Part shown: positions 24,536 through 34,002 of the stretch, in pieces | How positions within the stretch are numbered: the stretch's first letter is position 1 | Layout: each line of letters begins with the position of its first letter | Program-made: the position numbers and the translations under genes | NCBI GenBank assembly: GCA_020635655.1 | Contig: JACJZI010000009.1 | Location: forward strand, 62,001 to 126,000 | Source of the DNA: Flavobacteriales bacterium | Lineage (GTDB): Bacteria; Bacteroidota; Bacteroidia; Flavobacteriales_F; PHOS-HE28 | Direction: 5' to 3' | DNA length: 64,000 nucleotides | Notes under the pieces: model-generated | The model's input: only the letters and a program-made list of their open reading frames with translations | Databases searched by the model: none | What the model was told of the DNA's origin: nothing

Positions 24536-26104
24536 ATGCGTCCGATCTATCTTGCTTGTCTCGCGATCTGCCAAACGCCCTACATCCCGATCATCGGGCA
24601 AACATCCTTCCAGGGTCTATTCGGCGGCTCCGGCCGGGAGGTGGGCTCTTCCGTAGTTCAGACAAGTGATGGGGGTTACGTGCTCGCCGGGTCCACCACA
24701 AGCACGGGCGCAGGGGAGGCTGATGTCCTGCTTATCCGGACCGACCTCAACGGCGATACCCTCTGGACGCGGACATACGGTAGTCCCGGTCCTGAGTTTG
24801 CTAGTGCATTGCGGCGAACCAGCGATGATGGGCTGATCATTGCGGGCTTCACGGATACGGCCAATGCAGGAGCCAACCTTGCTTTTCTAATGCGCACGGA
24901 CGCGAACGGCGACCTTCTATGGACCAAGACCTATGGATTCGGGTCGGTCTCGGCCGCCACATCGGTAGAAGGAACATCCGATGGTGGCCTCATCATGGTG
25001 GGATACGCAGGTGGGTCCGGTTTTGGTCCCTGGATGTTCGTAGTCAAGACGGATGCCGTCGGGGATACGCTCTGGACAAGGCGATACCAACATCTCGGCG
25101 GTTCCATTGTGGCCACCTACGCATCTTCCGTGCAGGAGATGCCCGGCGGGGGATACGTGGTGTTGGGCGATGCCAATGACCTGACCGTGTGCTACGTCAT
25201 ATTAGCTGAGAACGGTGCCAATTTGAGTTCCGGCACCTTCAGCGGAGTCCAGAACTATGGCAATGACCTCAATGTCCTCGCACTGGCCAATGGTGGCTAT
25301 GTGGTAGTTGGTACAACGGCCTCTCCTGGGCCCAATGCGCTCGACATCTTCATGATCCGGCTCGATTCCCAGTTGCAGCAGGTTTGGACCCGGACCTATT
25401 TCGGCACGAACAGCGAATACGGAAAAGATGTGCGGCAAACGACGGATGGCGGGTTTGTGATCGTTGGTGTCACACACAGTTTCAATAGCTTCGGTAATGA
25501 CCACGGTGATGCGTATCTGGTATGCACGGACTCGACCGGGAACCTGCTTTGGTCCAAGTCCTATGGCAGTATTCAATACGACGAAGGCAGATGTATTCTT
25601 CAGACACAGGATGGAGGTTTCATGATCTGTGGCATGCAGGACTTGACAGGAATGAACGATATGAAGCTGTATATGGTGAAGGTCGACGCGAACGGCTCAA
25701 GTAGCTGCAACCAAGCAGACCCGGCCACGGTCACCTCCGCCATTGCATCGCAACGTACGTGGCTATCTACAAATTCTTTCATGGGTTGCAACATCGGTTC
25801 CCCGCAATTCACGTTCGGTCGTGGAATACCTTTCTCCGATCCATGCACCAATGGGATCGAGGAAGACCCCTCGTTCCCGGACGTCCTGATCCAAGGCACC
25901 TGCATTCGTGACGAGATATGGATGACCGGCACGGACCAAGGCGATTTGATCATGCTCTATGACCTGACAGGCAGGTTGCTGAGGACGTACAAGGCGGAAG
26001 CGGAAAAGACCATGATCCCGAGTAAAGGGTTAGCCCCAGGCCAATTCATTGTGGTGTATTCGGATGGCCAAAAGAAGTACACGTTCAAGTTGACCATGTT
26101 GTAG
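24536..26104 (+). CDS. Exported repeat protein with T9SS sorting domain
   Basis: A 522-residue secreted protein. A signal peptide (MRPIYLACLAICQTPYIPII) precedes at least seven repeats of about 50 residues built on TSDGGYVLAGST ... LLIRTDLNGDTLWTRTYGS, which predicts a beta-propeller-like fold. The C-terminus is a T9SS type A sorting domain (GDLIMLYDLTGRLLRTYKAE ... GLAPGQFIVVYSDGQ). The ATG at 24536 is chosen over a GTG at 24503 because the signal peptide then begins the protein. Function is unknown; such proteins are usually surface-exposed and non-enzymatic. A 40-bp direct repeat flanks the gene. Confidence 0.85.
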   Translation: MRPIYLACLAICQTPYIPIIGQTSFQGLFGGSGREVGSSVVQTSDGGYVLAGSTTSTGAGEADVLLIRTDLNGDTLWTRTYGSPGPEFASALRRTSDDGLIIAGFTDTANAGANLAFLMRTDANGDLLWTKTYGFGSVSAATSVEGTSDGGLIMVGYAGGSGFGPWMFVVKTDAVGDTLWTRRYQHLGGSIVATYASSVQEMPGGGYVVLGDANDLTVCYVILAENGANLSSGTFSGVQNYGNDLNVLALANGGYVVVGTTASPGPNALDIFMIRLDSQLQQVWTRTYFGTNSEYGKDVRQTTDGGFVIVGVTHSFNSFGNDHGDAYLVCTDSTGNLLWSKSYGSIQYDEGRCILQTQDGGFMICGMQDLTGMNDMKLYMVKVDANGSSSCNQADPATVTSAIASQRTWLSTNSFMGCNIGSPQFTFGRGIPFSDPCTNGIEEDPSFPDVLIQGTCIRDEIWMTGTDQGDLIMLYDLTGRLLRTYKAEAEKTMIPSKGLAPGQFIVVYSDGQKKYTFKLTML

Positions 26105-26125
26105 GCATGCGGGACCTGGGTCTCA

Positions 26126-26166
26126 GATCCCGCGCCGGGTCTCCGCCTCGGGACCCTGCGCCAAGG
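26126..26166 (+). repeat. Direct repeat copy 2 flanking a T9SS gene
   Basis: Same orientation as 24415-24455, about 37 of 40 positions identical. It begins 21 nt after the T9SS stop and ends 10 nt before the lipoprotein stop. Confidence 0.8.
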
Positions 26167-26176
26167 CTCATTCCTT

Positions 26177-26788
26177 TCAATTGTTCCGGGCCACGAACTC
26201 ACCGTGGAGCGTGATGGTCTCGGCCGGCACCTGAACGTTCGGATCGGTCTGCACCCGGTACATGCTGAATTCGAGGATCCCGGCGATGAGGTCATCCGTC
26301 CGCTCGACGATGGTGATCAGGCCCGAGGCCGCGCCCTGGCCTGCGGGTACCAGATGGTACCGCCTGGCGTTCAACACCTGCGCAGTACCGACCCGGACAT
26401 CCGTGGTGGATAGCACGGCGGAGGAGACGACCGCCGTGTACACATTGTTGATGTAGGCGAAGTGGTCGATGCCGATGGTGAGCGTTCCCAGCGGTTCGGC
26501 ATCCGCATCGGCACCGAGGTACACCAGGCCGGCCACATCGGACCAACTGGCATCATCGATATCGTACCCGACCAAAGTCTTGCTTTCCCCATCCCCGGAA
26601 ACATGGTCCAGATGGAGCAGGTAGTTGGAGAAGGACAGGTCCGACACGAACACAGGTGGGTCCGCGGGGGTGGGGTCGCTTGGTGCCGGCTCATCCCCCT
26701 TGCTGCAGGAGGCAAGGGCCAGCATGGCGATGGCCGGAAGAACGAGCCACGGCCTGTTGCCGGAAAGGGGACTGCGGAGCTGGTGCAT
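26177..26788 (-). CDS. Hypothetical lipoprotein
   Basis: A 203-residue protein with a lipoprotein signal peptide: hydrophobic VLPAIAMLALASC, lipobox L-A-S-C, then a charged and Pro/Asp-rich linker (SKGDEPAPSDPTPADPP). The rest is predicted beta-rich (LTIGIDHFAYINNVYTAVV) with no recognised domain. It is probably anchored in the periplasm or outer membrane. About 265 bp of non-coding DNA with no clear feature separates it from the divergent gene at 27053. Confidence 0.75.
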   Translation of the reverse strand: MHQLRSPLSGNRPWLVLPAIAMLALASCSKGDEPAPSDPTPADPPVFVSDLSFSNYLLHLDHVSGDGESKTLVGYDIDDASWSDVAGLVYLGADADAEPLGTLTIGIDHFAYINNVYTAVVSSAVLSTTDVRVGTAQVLNARRYHLVPAGQGAASGLITIVERTDDLIAGILEFSMYRVQTDPNVQVPAETITLHGEFVARNN

Positions 26789-27040
26789 GTGCGCGGTGGT
26801 TCGTGGGTGTTGGAGGTCCTGCGCATGGTCGCGCCGCTCCTCGTGCCCTGAAACTATCCACGGTGTTCGGCTTGCGCACCAGCGAATGAGCGGATCGCGG
26901 CACCGGTCCAGTGACTGGCGGTCCGCACGCGATCACCGGGTCCGCACGGTGTCGGGATCCACGGGGATGCGGCACCGGGATCGGATCCCGCGCAGGGTCC
27001 GATCCTGCTCAGGGTATCCGCCTTGGGGAACAGCGGTTCT

Positions 27041-27048
27041 TAGCTTCG
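27041..27048 (+). promoter_or_regulatory. Candidate -7 element for the YdjM-like membrane gene
   Basis: TAGCTTCG lies 4 nt before the ATG at 27053, the recurrent leaderless spacing. Confidence 0.45.
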
Positions 27049-27052
27049 TTCC

Positions 27053-27709
27053 ATGTTCATCGGTCACTTCGCACTGGGCATGGCCGCGAAGCGGTTGGTG
27101 CCCCGCGTATCCCTCGGCGTCCTTTTCATCGCGGCCCAATTCCTTGACCTGCTATGGCCCGTGCTCCTGCTCACCGGCGTGGAGCAGGCCCGGATCGTTC
27201 CGGGGATCACTGCGCTCACGCCCCTCGACTTCACGCACTACCCCATTTCGCACAGCCTGGTGATGGCCACGGTGTGGGGGGTGCTGGTGGGCGTGGTGGC
27301 CTACCTGGTGCGCCGGAACGGCCGGGTGGCCCTGGTGCTGGGCGCGTTGGTGCTGAGCCACTGGGTGCTGGACCTGTTGGTGCATCGGCCGGACCTGCCG
27401 ATCAGCCCGTTGGGCGGCCCCAAGGTGGGACTGGGCTTATGGAACATGCCCGTGGCCGCATTGGTGCTGGAACTGGGCCTGTTCGCCTGGGGCGTGTGGG
27501 TGTACGTGCGTTGCACCACCGCGCGCGACAAGGTGGGCCGCATCGGTTTCTGGGCGCTGGTGGCCTTCTTCCTGGTGGTACATCTGATGAACGTGCTGGG
27601 GCCTCCCCCGCCGAACATGACCGCCGTGGCCTGGGCCGGCCAGCTGCAATGGCTCTTCGTGCTCTGGGCCTTCTGGGTGGACCGGCATCGGGAGGCGACG
27701 GTGGGGTGA
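27053..27709 (+). CDS. YdjM-like integral membrane protein
   Basis: A 218-residue protein with about six membrane spans. The N-terminus MFIGHFALGMAAKRLVPRVS and the segments QFLDLLWPVLLL, THYPISHSLVMA and LSHWVLDLLVHRPDLP carry the conserved H, D and HS/HW residues of the LexA-regulated YdjM membrane group of predicted metal-dependent hydrolases. The retained His and Asp residues suggest an active metal site in the membrane. Substrate is unknown. It stands alone between minus-strand genes. Confidence 0.8.
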   Translation: MFIGHFALGMAAKRLVPRVSLGVLFIAAQFLDLLWPVLLLTGVEQARIVPGITALTPLDFTHYPISHSLVMATVWGVLVGVVAYLVRRNGRVALVLGALVLSHWVLDLLVHRPDLPISPLGGPKVGLGLWNMPVAALVLELGLFAWGVWVYVRCTTARDKVGRIGFWALVAFFLVVHLMNVLGPPPPNMTAVAWAGQLQWLFVLWAFWVDRHREATVG

Positions 27710-27755
27710 TGTTGGCGATCTGCCCGCGTCGCAGAGGCGGGCGAGGAACGCGCGC

Positions 27756-29114
27756 TCACCGCACCACCACCCGTGCATGCCATGACGCGCCCTCCACCGT
27801 GGCGCGCAGCACGTACACGCCGGGAGCGAGCCCGCGCAAGGACACATTCGCGCGTCGATCCACCGCGCGCAGCGCCACGAACTGTCCGGTGGACGTGAAG
27901 ACTTCCACCGCATCGCCGGTGTGCAGACCTTCCACGGTCACGGCATCGGTGGTGGGGTTGGGCCATACACGCAGGCCTGCGCCATCATATTCCGGCACGC
28001 CGGCCACCACGCAATTGAGGATCACGCCCACGTAGGCCCCGTTGCTGGCGGGGATCACGATGTCCGGCAGGGCATCGCCATTGAAGTCACCCACCGCGAA
28101 GTCGATGGGATCCACCGTGGCGCTGCAGCTCACCGCCGCACCGAATTGACCCGCACCATCGCCGGGAAACACATGCATCGCATTGCCATAGTAGTCCGCC
28201 ACCAGCAGGTCCTTGTGCCCGTCCAGGTCCATGTCCACGAAGCGGACGAACGAGGGACCTGTGCCGGCCTGCATGGCGATCGGCGCGGCGAAGGATCCGC
28301 TGCCATCGCCCATGCACAGCGCGAGCGGATCGGGATAGGAGTCGGAAACGACCACGTCCGCATGGCCGTCGCCGTTCAGGTCGAAGGTGGAGGCGAAGAT
28401 GCTGGTGTGCGGATGGGGCACGTGGGTGCGCGTGCCGAAGGTGCCGGGGCCGGTGCCCCACAGCACGCTCCAGAAGTGGTCCACCTCGCCGAACCCGGCC
28501 AGGTGGGTGTACAACACATCGAGGTGTCCGTCCTCGTTCAGGTCGGCCAGGTCGAGCGAGGTGGCGGTGGCATCCGTCGGGTAGTTCACCGCGGGTTGGA
28601 AGGTGCCATCACCGTTGCCGAGCAGCACCGCCAGGCCGCCACCGCCCGCGCCGTGGGGCACGAGCAGGTCCACGAAGGTGTCGCCATCCATGTCGCGCGC
28701 CAGCAGGGTCCACGTTTCTCCGAGCGGGATCGGCACGGCGACCGGCGCGGCGAAGCTGGCTCCGCCGAGGTTCATCAGGATGTCCACCTGGCCGGCATGG
28801 GCGGTCACCAGGTCGGCGCGGTCATCGCCGTTCAGGTCGGCCGCGACGATGTCCGTGGGGAAGGTGTCCACGTCCAGCGTGAGGGCCGGTTGGAAGGTGC
28901 CATCGCCGTTGCCGAAAAAGAGGGACACATCACCGGTGAGGTGGTTGCTCACGGCCATGTCCAGCAGGGTGTCGTCGTTCAACTGCGCCGCGGCGATGCC
29001 CCAGAGGTCGAGCCCGCCGGAGGCGACAAAGCCGGTGTAGTCCAGGCAGGGGCCCTGGGCGTTCGCTATGCCGGATAGCGCGAACACGGATGCACCAACG
29101 AGGAGGCGTCGCAT
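27756..29114 (-). CDS. FG-GAP/VCBS-repeat protein with T9SS sorting domain
   Basis: A 452-residue secreted protein. A signal peptide (MRRLLVGASVFALSGIANAQ) is followed by about seven FG-GAP/VCBS-type repeats with Ca-binding-like loops (DLNGDDRADLV, DMDGDTFVDLL, DLNEDGHLDVL, DLNGDGHADVV, DMDLDGHKDLL, DFNGDALPDIV). This predicts an integrin-like beta-propeller. The last 75 residues are a T9SS type A sorting domain (RVWPNPTTDAVTVEGL ... GLAPGVYVLRATVEG). Probably a surface-exposed, calcium-stabilised protein with an adhesive or structural role; no enzyme motif is visible. Confidence 0.9.
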   Translation of the reverse strand: MRRLLVGASVFALSGIANAQGPCLDYTGFVASGGLDLWGIAAAQLNDDTLLDMAVSNHLTGDVSLFFGNGDGTFQPALTLDVDTFPTDIVAADLNGDDRADLVTAHAGQVDILMNLGGASFAAPVAVPIPLGETWTLLARDMDGDTFVDLLVPHGAGGGGLAVLLGNGDGTFQPAVNYPTDATATSLDLADLNEDGHLDVLYTHLAGFGEVDHFWSVLWGTGPGTFGTRTHVPHPHTSIFASTFDLNGDGHADVVVSDSYPDPLALCMGDGSGSFAAPIAMQAGTGPSFVRFVDMDLDGHKDLLVADYYGNAMHVFPGDGAGQFGAAVSCSATVDPIDFAVGDFNGDALPDIVIPASNGAYVGVILNCVVAGVPEYDGAGLRVWPNPTTDAVTVEGLHTGDAVEVFTSTGQFVALRAVDRRANVSLRGLAPGVYVLRATVEGASWHARVVVR

Positions 29115-29261
29115 GTGAACAAGGTAGGGGTGGGAGGCGCCGGGGCCGGATGCATCACCCGCAACCGGTGCGCCATTCTTGGAGGGCGTGAGGTGAAGCG
29201 TTGACGGTATGCGGCAACGAGGCCTGCCATTCGGGCTATCTTCACGAATGCACCTCGGCCC

Positions 29262-30905
29262 ATGCTACTGTTCGATCGCACCATCCTCAAGCGTCCATTC
29301 ATCCTCGCGTGTGGCCTGCTCACCGCGCTGACCGCTCCTGCGCAGACGCTCTTCCATTACGCATTCGGCTATGAAAGCAACATCGGGAACCTGGAGCCCG
29401 TCACCGGGCCCAGTGGCTACCTGATCTGTTCCACTGTTCGCTTCGGGTTGGGAAACATCGATGGCTTTCAGTTCACGCGATTCGACTCCACCGGCCATGT
29501 TGTCCATACCGCCGCCTTTTCAACAGGGCCCCTCACGAATGTGATGCAGGATGGAGCCCTGTCCCGCTGTCGATCGAACGGCACGTACGCATTCCTGTTC
29601 GGGACCTGGACCAATGGAGTAGGAACGCCCAAGTCCTCCCTGCGGGTCTTCAACACCACCCCAGCAGGGCTCATGAATTGGAACCGGAGGATCGAGTACG
29701 CTGCTCCGAATTATTCCATCCGCTATCTGGGGGCCATGGAACAGGCCTTTGAGGAAACCCCGGATGGGGGCTATTTGATCAGTGGATTACGGTCGGCCCC
29801 TGCCCCAGGACCATCGGACACGCTCGCGCCCATGGTCGTGAAGCTGGACTCAATGGGCAATGTGCTTTGGAACAAGACCTATTCTCTGGACCTAGCGCAC
29901 GCCTGGCATATCGTTTCTGATGTGGACAGTAGTGGTGCAACATTGCTCGGATTTCACGCCGATAGTCTATTGGCGATCAACAGTGACAATTGCTTTCTGA
30001 CAAGGATCGACCCCGCTGGGAACACGCTTTGGTCCAAGCTGATCGATGGCCTCCACGGGCGGCTCACCAGCTGTGTAGGGGTACATAGTCACTACGCCAT
30101 CAGTGCCGAGGATTCGACCAGCACCTACCTCATGGAACTCGATACGGCAGGAGTTCCCATATGGGGTAAGCGCTATGTCTTCGCATCTCCGCTGGATACA
30201 TGGGGTGCGGGTATTGTTCCCACGCATGACCACGGCTTCGTGCTACAAAAGGAGGTGCCGGACAGCGTTGGCGGCATCGATGTGTTCCTCTTCAAGGTGG
30301 ACTCAGTTGGTGCCGTGCAATGGGAGCGACGATTCGGCAATTTGAACTATGAGTGGCCCATCGACCTGGTCGAGAACGCGGACAGTACATTCACCCTGCT
30401 GGCAGGCACCCAGCTTTTCGCGATCTGGTCGGGGTTTTACTTCAGCGAGCTCGACGCCATCGGGATGAATGATTGCATCACGCCCGCTGACGGAACCGTG
30501 ACCGAAAGCACGATCCCGTTCGCACTGGTCGATGTGGCGCTCAATGAATTCGAGCCCCCAATGACCTCACAACCGCTCTACTTCGGCGATACGCTAGGCT
30601 GGGATCCCGTCATGGTGGACACCTGCTTATATCCCTTCACCTTGGATGTGCACGAGCAGATCCCCACTCAAGGCCCCACCATCTACCCCGATCCCTGTCA
30701 TGATCTGGCCATCCTGCACCTGGACCCGATCGCCGACCACCCGGTGTTCCAACTGCTGGATGTACTGGGAAGGCCGGTCAAGCGCCTGCGGATCGCCTCG
30801 AACGACACGCCGGTCGACGTCAGCGATCTGCCCGGCGGGATCTACCTCTACCGCATCACCACTGATCGCGGACAGAGGTGGTCCGGGCGGTTGTTGAAGG
30901 AATAG
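29262..30905 (+). CDS. Exported repeat protein with T9SS sorting domain
   Basis: A 547-residue secreted protein related in pattern to the one at 24536. An N-terminal signal segment (RPFILACGLLTALTAPAQ) is followed by repeats with KLDSMGNVLWNKTYSL, RIDPAGNTLWSKLI, ELDTAGVPIWGKRY and KVDSVGAVQWERRFG, typical of propeller-like T9SS substrates. The C-terminus is a type A sorting domain (TIYPDPCHDLAILHL ... LPGGIYLYRITTDRG). TATCTTCA at 29237 is a possible -7 box. Function is unknown. Confidence 0.85.
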   Translation: MLLFDRTILKRPFILACGLLTALTAPAQTLFHYAFGYESNIGNLEPVTGPSGYLICSTVRFGLGNIDGFQFTRFDSTGHVVHTAAFSTGPLTNVMQDGALSRCRSNGTYAFLFGTWTNGVGTPKSSLRVFNTTPAGLMNWNRRIEYAAPNYSIRYLGAMEQAFEETPDGGYLISGLRSAPAPGPSDTLAPMVVKLDSMGNVLWNKTYSLDLAHAWHIVSDVDSSGATLLGFHADSLLAINSDNCFLTRIDPAGNTLWSKLIDGLHGRLTSCVGVHSHYAISAEDSTSTYLMELDTAGVPIWGKRYVFASPLDTWGAGIVPTHDHGFVLQKEVPDSVGGIDVFLFKVDSVGAVQWERRFGNLNYEWPIDLVENADSTFTLLAGTQLFAIWSGFYFSELDAIGMNDCITPADGTVTESTIPFALVDVALNEFEPPMTSQPLYFGDTLGWDPVMVDTCLYPFTLDVHEQIPTQGPTIYPDPCHDLAILHLDPIADHPVFQLLDVLGRPVKRLRIASNDTPVDVSDLPGGIYLYRITTDRGQRWSGRLLKE

Positions 30906-30966
30906 GGCCGCTCTCCTCCGATCCCACACCAAGGGTCTCGATCCCGGGACCCACACGAAGAAGACC

Positions 30967-33900
30967 CTACCGCTTCACCACCAGACGCAGAAGCGAGGGC
31001 AGCACGACGAGGAGCAGGGGCAGCCCCGTCACGAATCCGCCGATGACGGCGATGGCCAGGGGTTGGTGCAGTTGCGCCCCCACGCCGATCCCCAGGGCCA
31101 CGGGCGCCAGCGCGACGATCGCGCCGATGGCCGTCATCAGCTTGGGGCGCAGCCGTGTCCCGATCGCATAGACCAACGCGTCATGCACCCCCTTTCCGGG
31201 AAGGACGTGCGCGTATTGCCGGTAAGTGAAGATGGCGTTCTCTCCGATGATGCCGACGATCATGATGATGCCGGTATAGCTGCCGACGTTCAGCGGCGTG
31301 CCCGTGACGTACAGGGCCAGCACGCATCCGCCGATGCCCAGCAGCGCCACGAACAGGACGACGAGCGCGGCCCGCAGATCGCGGAACAGGAAGAGCAGCA
31401 CGGTGAACACGAGCAGGCTCGCCGCCAGGAGCACGCGCGCCAGTTCCTGGAACGAGCGCTGCTGTTCCTGGAAGGCCCCGCCGTAGGCGATGTGATAGCC
31501 TTTCGGCAGTTGCACCGCGCTGCGCACGGCGTGCTGAATGTCGTGCATGACGCTCCCCAGATCGCGGCCGTTCAACCGGGCGGTCACCGGCACCATGAGC
31601 TGGAGGTCCTCGCGTTCCACCTCCGCATCACCCGGCGCCGCGGTGATGGTCGCCAGGCTGCCCAACCCCAGCGTGCGCCCGTTCGGCAGGAAGATCGGAG
31701 CCCCGCGCAGCTGTTGCATCGACAGGTCCCCCGCGTCGCGATGGGCCATGCGCACGGGCACCATCTGTTCGGTCTCCAGCACCTCCCCGATGATCGTGCC
31801 TTCGCCGTAGAGGCGCACCTGGTCGTCGAGGTCCTGGGACGAAAGCCCGCGCAGGGCGAGCTCCCGCTGATCGCCGACCACCGCGATGCTCGGTCCGGCG
31901 ATCGTGATCCCATCGAAGACGTCGGCGGTGCCGGGCACGCGCTCCACGATCCCCGCGACCCGCTTCGCCAGCTTGCGCAGGACCTGTCGATCAGTGCCGA
32001 ACACCTTGATCTCGATGGGTTGCGTGCTGCTCATCAGGTCGCCGAGCATGTCGCCGATCACCTGCCCGAAGTCGACGCGGAGCGCCGGTTGCGAAGCCTC
32101 CACGCGCTGCCGGATGTCGTCGATCACCTCATCGGTCGTGCGCTTCCGGTCCTTCCTCAGCTGGATCAGATAATCGCCGCGACTGGGTTCGGTGATGAAG
32201 AAGCCCATCTGCGTGCCGGTGCGGCGGCTGTAGGTGGCGATCTCAGGGACCGCCGCGAAGGTGCGTTCCACTTCGCGTAGCATCCGGTCGGTCTCTTCCA
32301 GTGACGTGCCGGGCGGCGAGTCGTAGTCCAACACGATGCTGCCCTCGTCCATCTCCGGCAGGAATCCCGAGCCGATGTGGCCCAGCGCCCAGATGGCGGC
32401 GACCACCAGCAGGACGATGAAGGTCAGGCTGATCCACGGCCGCCGGACCAGCCAGCCGATCGTCCGAGCGGTCCGCGTCACACGTTCCTTTCCCTCCACA
32501 TCGTGGGCGGGCTGCAGCGCGGCGATCTTTTCCTTTGGCAGCAGCAGGTAGATGACCGGCAGTCCGATCCAGGAGATCAGGAACGAACAGCCGAGGGTGA
32601 TCATCATCGTGTCCGCGAGCACCTTGAAATAGGCCCCGGCCACGCCGCTCAGCAGCACGAAGGGCAGGAAGATGACGATGGTGCTGAGGGAGGATCCCAC
32701 CATGGCGGGGAACAGGAAGCGCACCGCGTCGCCCACGAGCTCCGCGCTCGGGCGACCGGGATGCTCCTCGTGCGTGCGATGCAGTTGCTCGACCACCACG
32801 ATGGCATCATCGATCACCAGGCCGATGGCGGCGGCAACGGCACCCAGCGTCATGATGTTCAGCGTGAAGCCGAAGGCATGCATCAGCACGAGCGTGAACG
32901 CCAGCGTGATCGGAATGGTGAGGAGCAGCACCAGGCTGGAGCGCCAGGACCGCAGGAAGATCATCGCCACCACGATGGCCAGCAGCATGCCGATCAGGAG
33001 CGCATCGCGCACGCTGTGGATGGAATCGCTCACGAAATCGGCCTGCACGTAGTACGGAGCGAGGTGCACACCCGATGGCAGCAGCCCGTCGTTCAGTTCC
33101 TGGACGCGCTGACGGACCCCGTCGCTGACGTCGATCACGTTGGCCCCGGGCTGCCGGACCACCGCGATCAGCACCGCGTCGCGCCCGTTGGCATTGATCC
33201 GGAGGTATTGCGGCGCCTCCTGCACGGCGACATCCGCCAGATCGCTCAGGTGCAGCACGCGGCGCCCATCGTTGGCCACCACCAGGTCCTGCAGTTCGCG
33301 CAGGGAGCGTACGGTGGCGTCGGTCACGGTGAGGTACATGCGGTGGCCGGTGAACAGGAAGCCATCGCTCCGGATGAAGTTGGTGCGGCCCAATGCCGCG
33401 GCGATGCTGTCCGGCGTCACGCCCAGTTGGGCGAGCCGGTCGGTGCGCAGCGTCACCCGGTATTCCTTCTTCCGCCCGCCGATCACGCGCACCTCGCTGA
33501 CGCCCCCGACCTGTGTGAGGTATGGACGGACGACGTAGTTGGCGATCAGGTCCAGTTCGATGGGGTCCTTGTCGCCGCCGGCAATGGTGAAGCCCATGAT
33601 CGGCAGGATCGACGGGTCCATCTTCTCCACCGAGATGTTGGTCCCGGGCGGGAGATCGCCGCGCACCTGTTCGATGGCCGTGGCGATCTGCTGTTTGCCC
33701 AGGTCCACGTCGGCGTTCCAATCCAGGAAGGCGCTGATCTCGCAGCTGCCCCGGCTGGTCACGCTGCGGATGTCCTGCAGCATCGGCGTGCGCTCGATGG
33801 CCGCCTCCAGGGGTCGGGTCACCGTCACCATCATCTTGTCCACCGGCTGCAGCCCGTTGTCGGCGATGATCTTGACCTTCGGGAAGGTCACCTCCGGAAA

Positions 33901-34002
33901 GAGGGAGGAATGGATGTGGGTGTAGGCGAACAGGCCGGCCATCAGCACCAGCGCGAGCACCAGCCCGACGGGGTCCCGGTAGCGGACGAAGAAGTCCCTC
34001 AT
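30967..34002 (-). CDS. RND efflux permease, first system
   Basis: A 1011-residue inner-membrane RND pump with the usual 12-TM, two-fold architecture and large periplasmic loops. The N-terminal membrane segment is followed by FPEVTFPKVKI and a porter domain. TM4 carries GLVIDDAIVVVEQLHR, the paired Asp of proton relay as in HAE1-type pumps rather than the metal (HME) pattern. A second repeat with TGIIMIVGIIGENAIFTYRQ lies near the C-terminus. Substrate is unknown. It overlaps the adaptor gene by 4 bp (ATGA). The downstream end is followed by no cotranscribed gene. Confidence 0.93.
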   Translation of the reverse strand: MRDFFVRYRDPVGLVLALVLMAGLFAYTHIHSSLFPEVTFPKVKIIADNGLQPVDKMMVTVTRPLEAAIERTPMLQDIRSVTSRGSCEISAFLDWNADVDLGKQQIATAIEQVRGDLPPGTNISVEKMDPSILPIMGFTIAGGDKDPIELDLIANYVVRPYLTQVGGVSEVRVIGGRKKEYRVTLRTDRLAQLGVTPDSIAAALGRTNFIRSDGFLFTGHRMYLTVTDATVRSLRELQDLVVANDGRRVLHLSDLADVAVQEAPQYLRINANGRDAVLIAVVRQPGANVIDVSDGVRQRVQELNDGLLPSGVHLAPYYVQADFVSDSIHSVRDALLIGMLLAIVVAMIFLRSWRSSLVLLLTIPITLAFTLVLMHAFGFTLNIMTLGAVAAAIGLVIDDAIVVVEQLHRTHEEHPGRPSAELVGDAVRFLFPAMVGSSLSTIVIFLPFVLLSGVAGAYFKVLADTMMITLGCSFLISWIGLPVIYLLLPKEKIAALQPAHDVEGKERVTRTARTIGWLVRRPWISLTFIVLLVVAAIWALGHIGSGFLPEMDEGSIVLDYDSPPGTSLEETDRMLREVERTFAAVPEIATYSRRTGTQMGFFITEPSRGDYLIQLRKDRKRTTDEVIDDIRQRVEASQPALRVDFGQVIGDMLGDLMSSTQPIEIKVFGTDRQVLRKLAKRVAGIVERVPGTADVFDGITIAGPSIAVVGDQRELALRGLSSQDLDDQVRLYGEGTIIGEVLETEQMVPVRMAHRDAGDLSMQQLRGAPIFLPNGRTLGLGSLATITAAPGDAEVEREDLQLMVPVTARLNGRDLGSVMHDIQHAVRSAVQLPKGYHIAYGGAFQEQQRSFQELARVLLAASLLVFTVLLFLFRDLRAALVVLFVALLGIGGCVLALYVTGTPLNVGSYTGIIMIVGIIGENAIFTYRQYAHVLPGKGVHDALVYAIGTRLRPKLMTAIGAIVALAPVALGIGVGAQLHQPLAIAVIGGFVTGLPLLLVVLPSLLRLVVKR

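Noticed and set aside
26980..27010. A third copy of the 40-bp direct repeat (GGATCCCGCGCAGGGTCC)
   Set aside because: Only the GATCCCGCGC part matches; the rest differs, so chance similarity is likely.
26789..27040. Possible small gene or RNA between the lipoprotein and YdjM-like genes
   Set aside because: Open frames here are short, overlap each other and lack start context; no hairpin or family signal seen.
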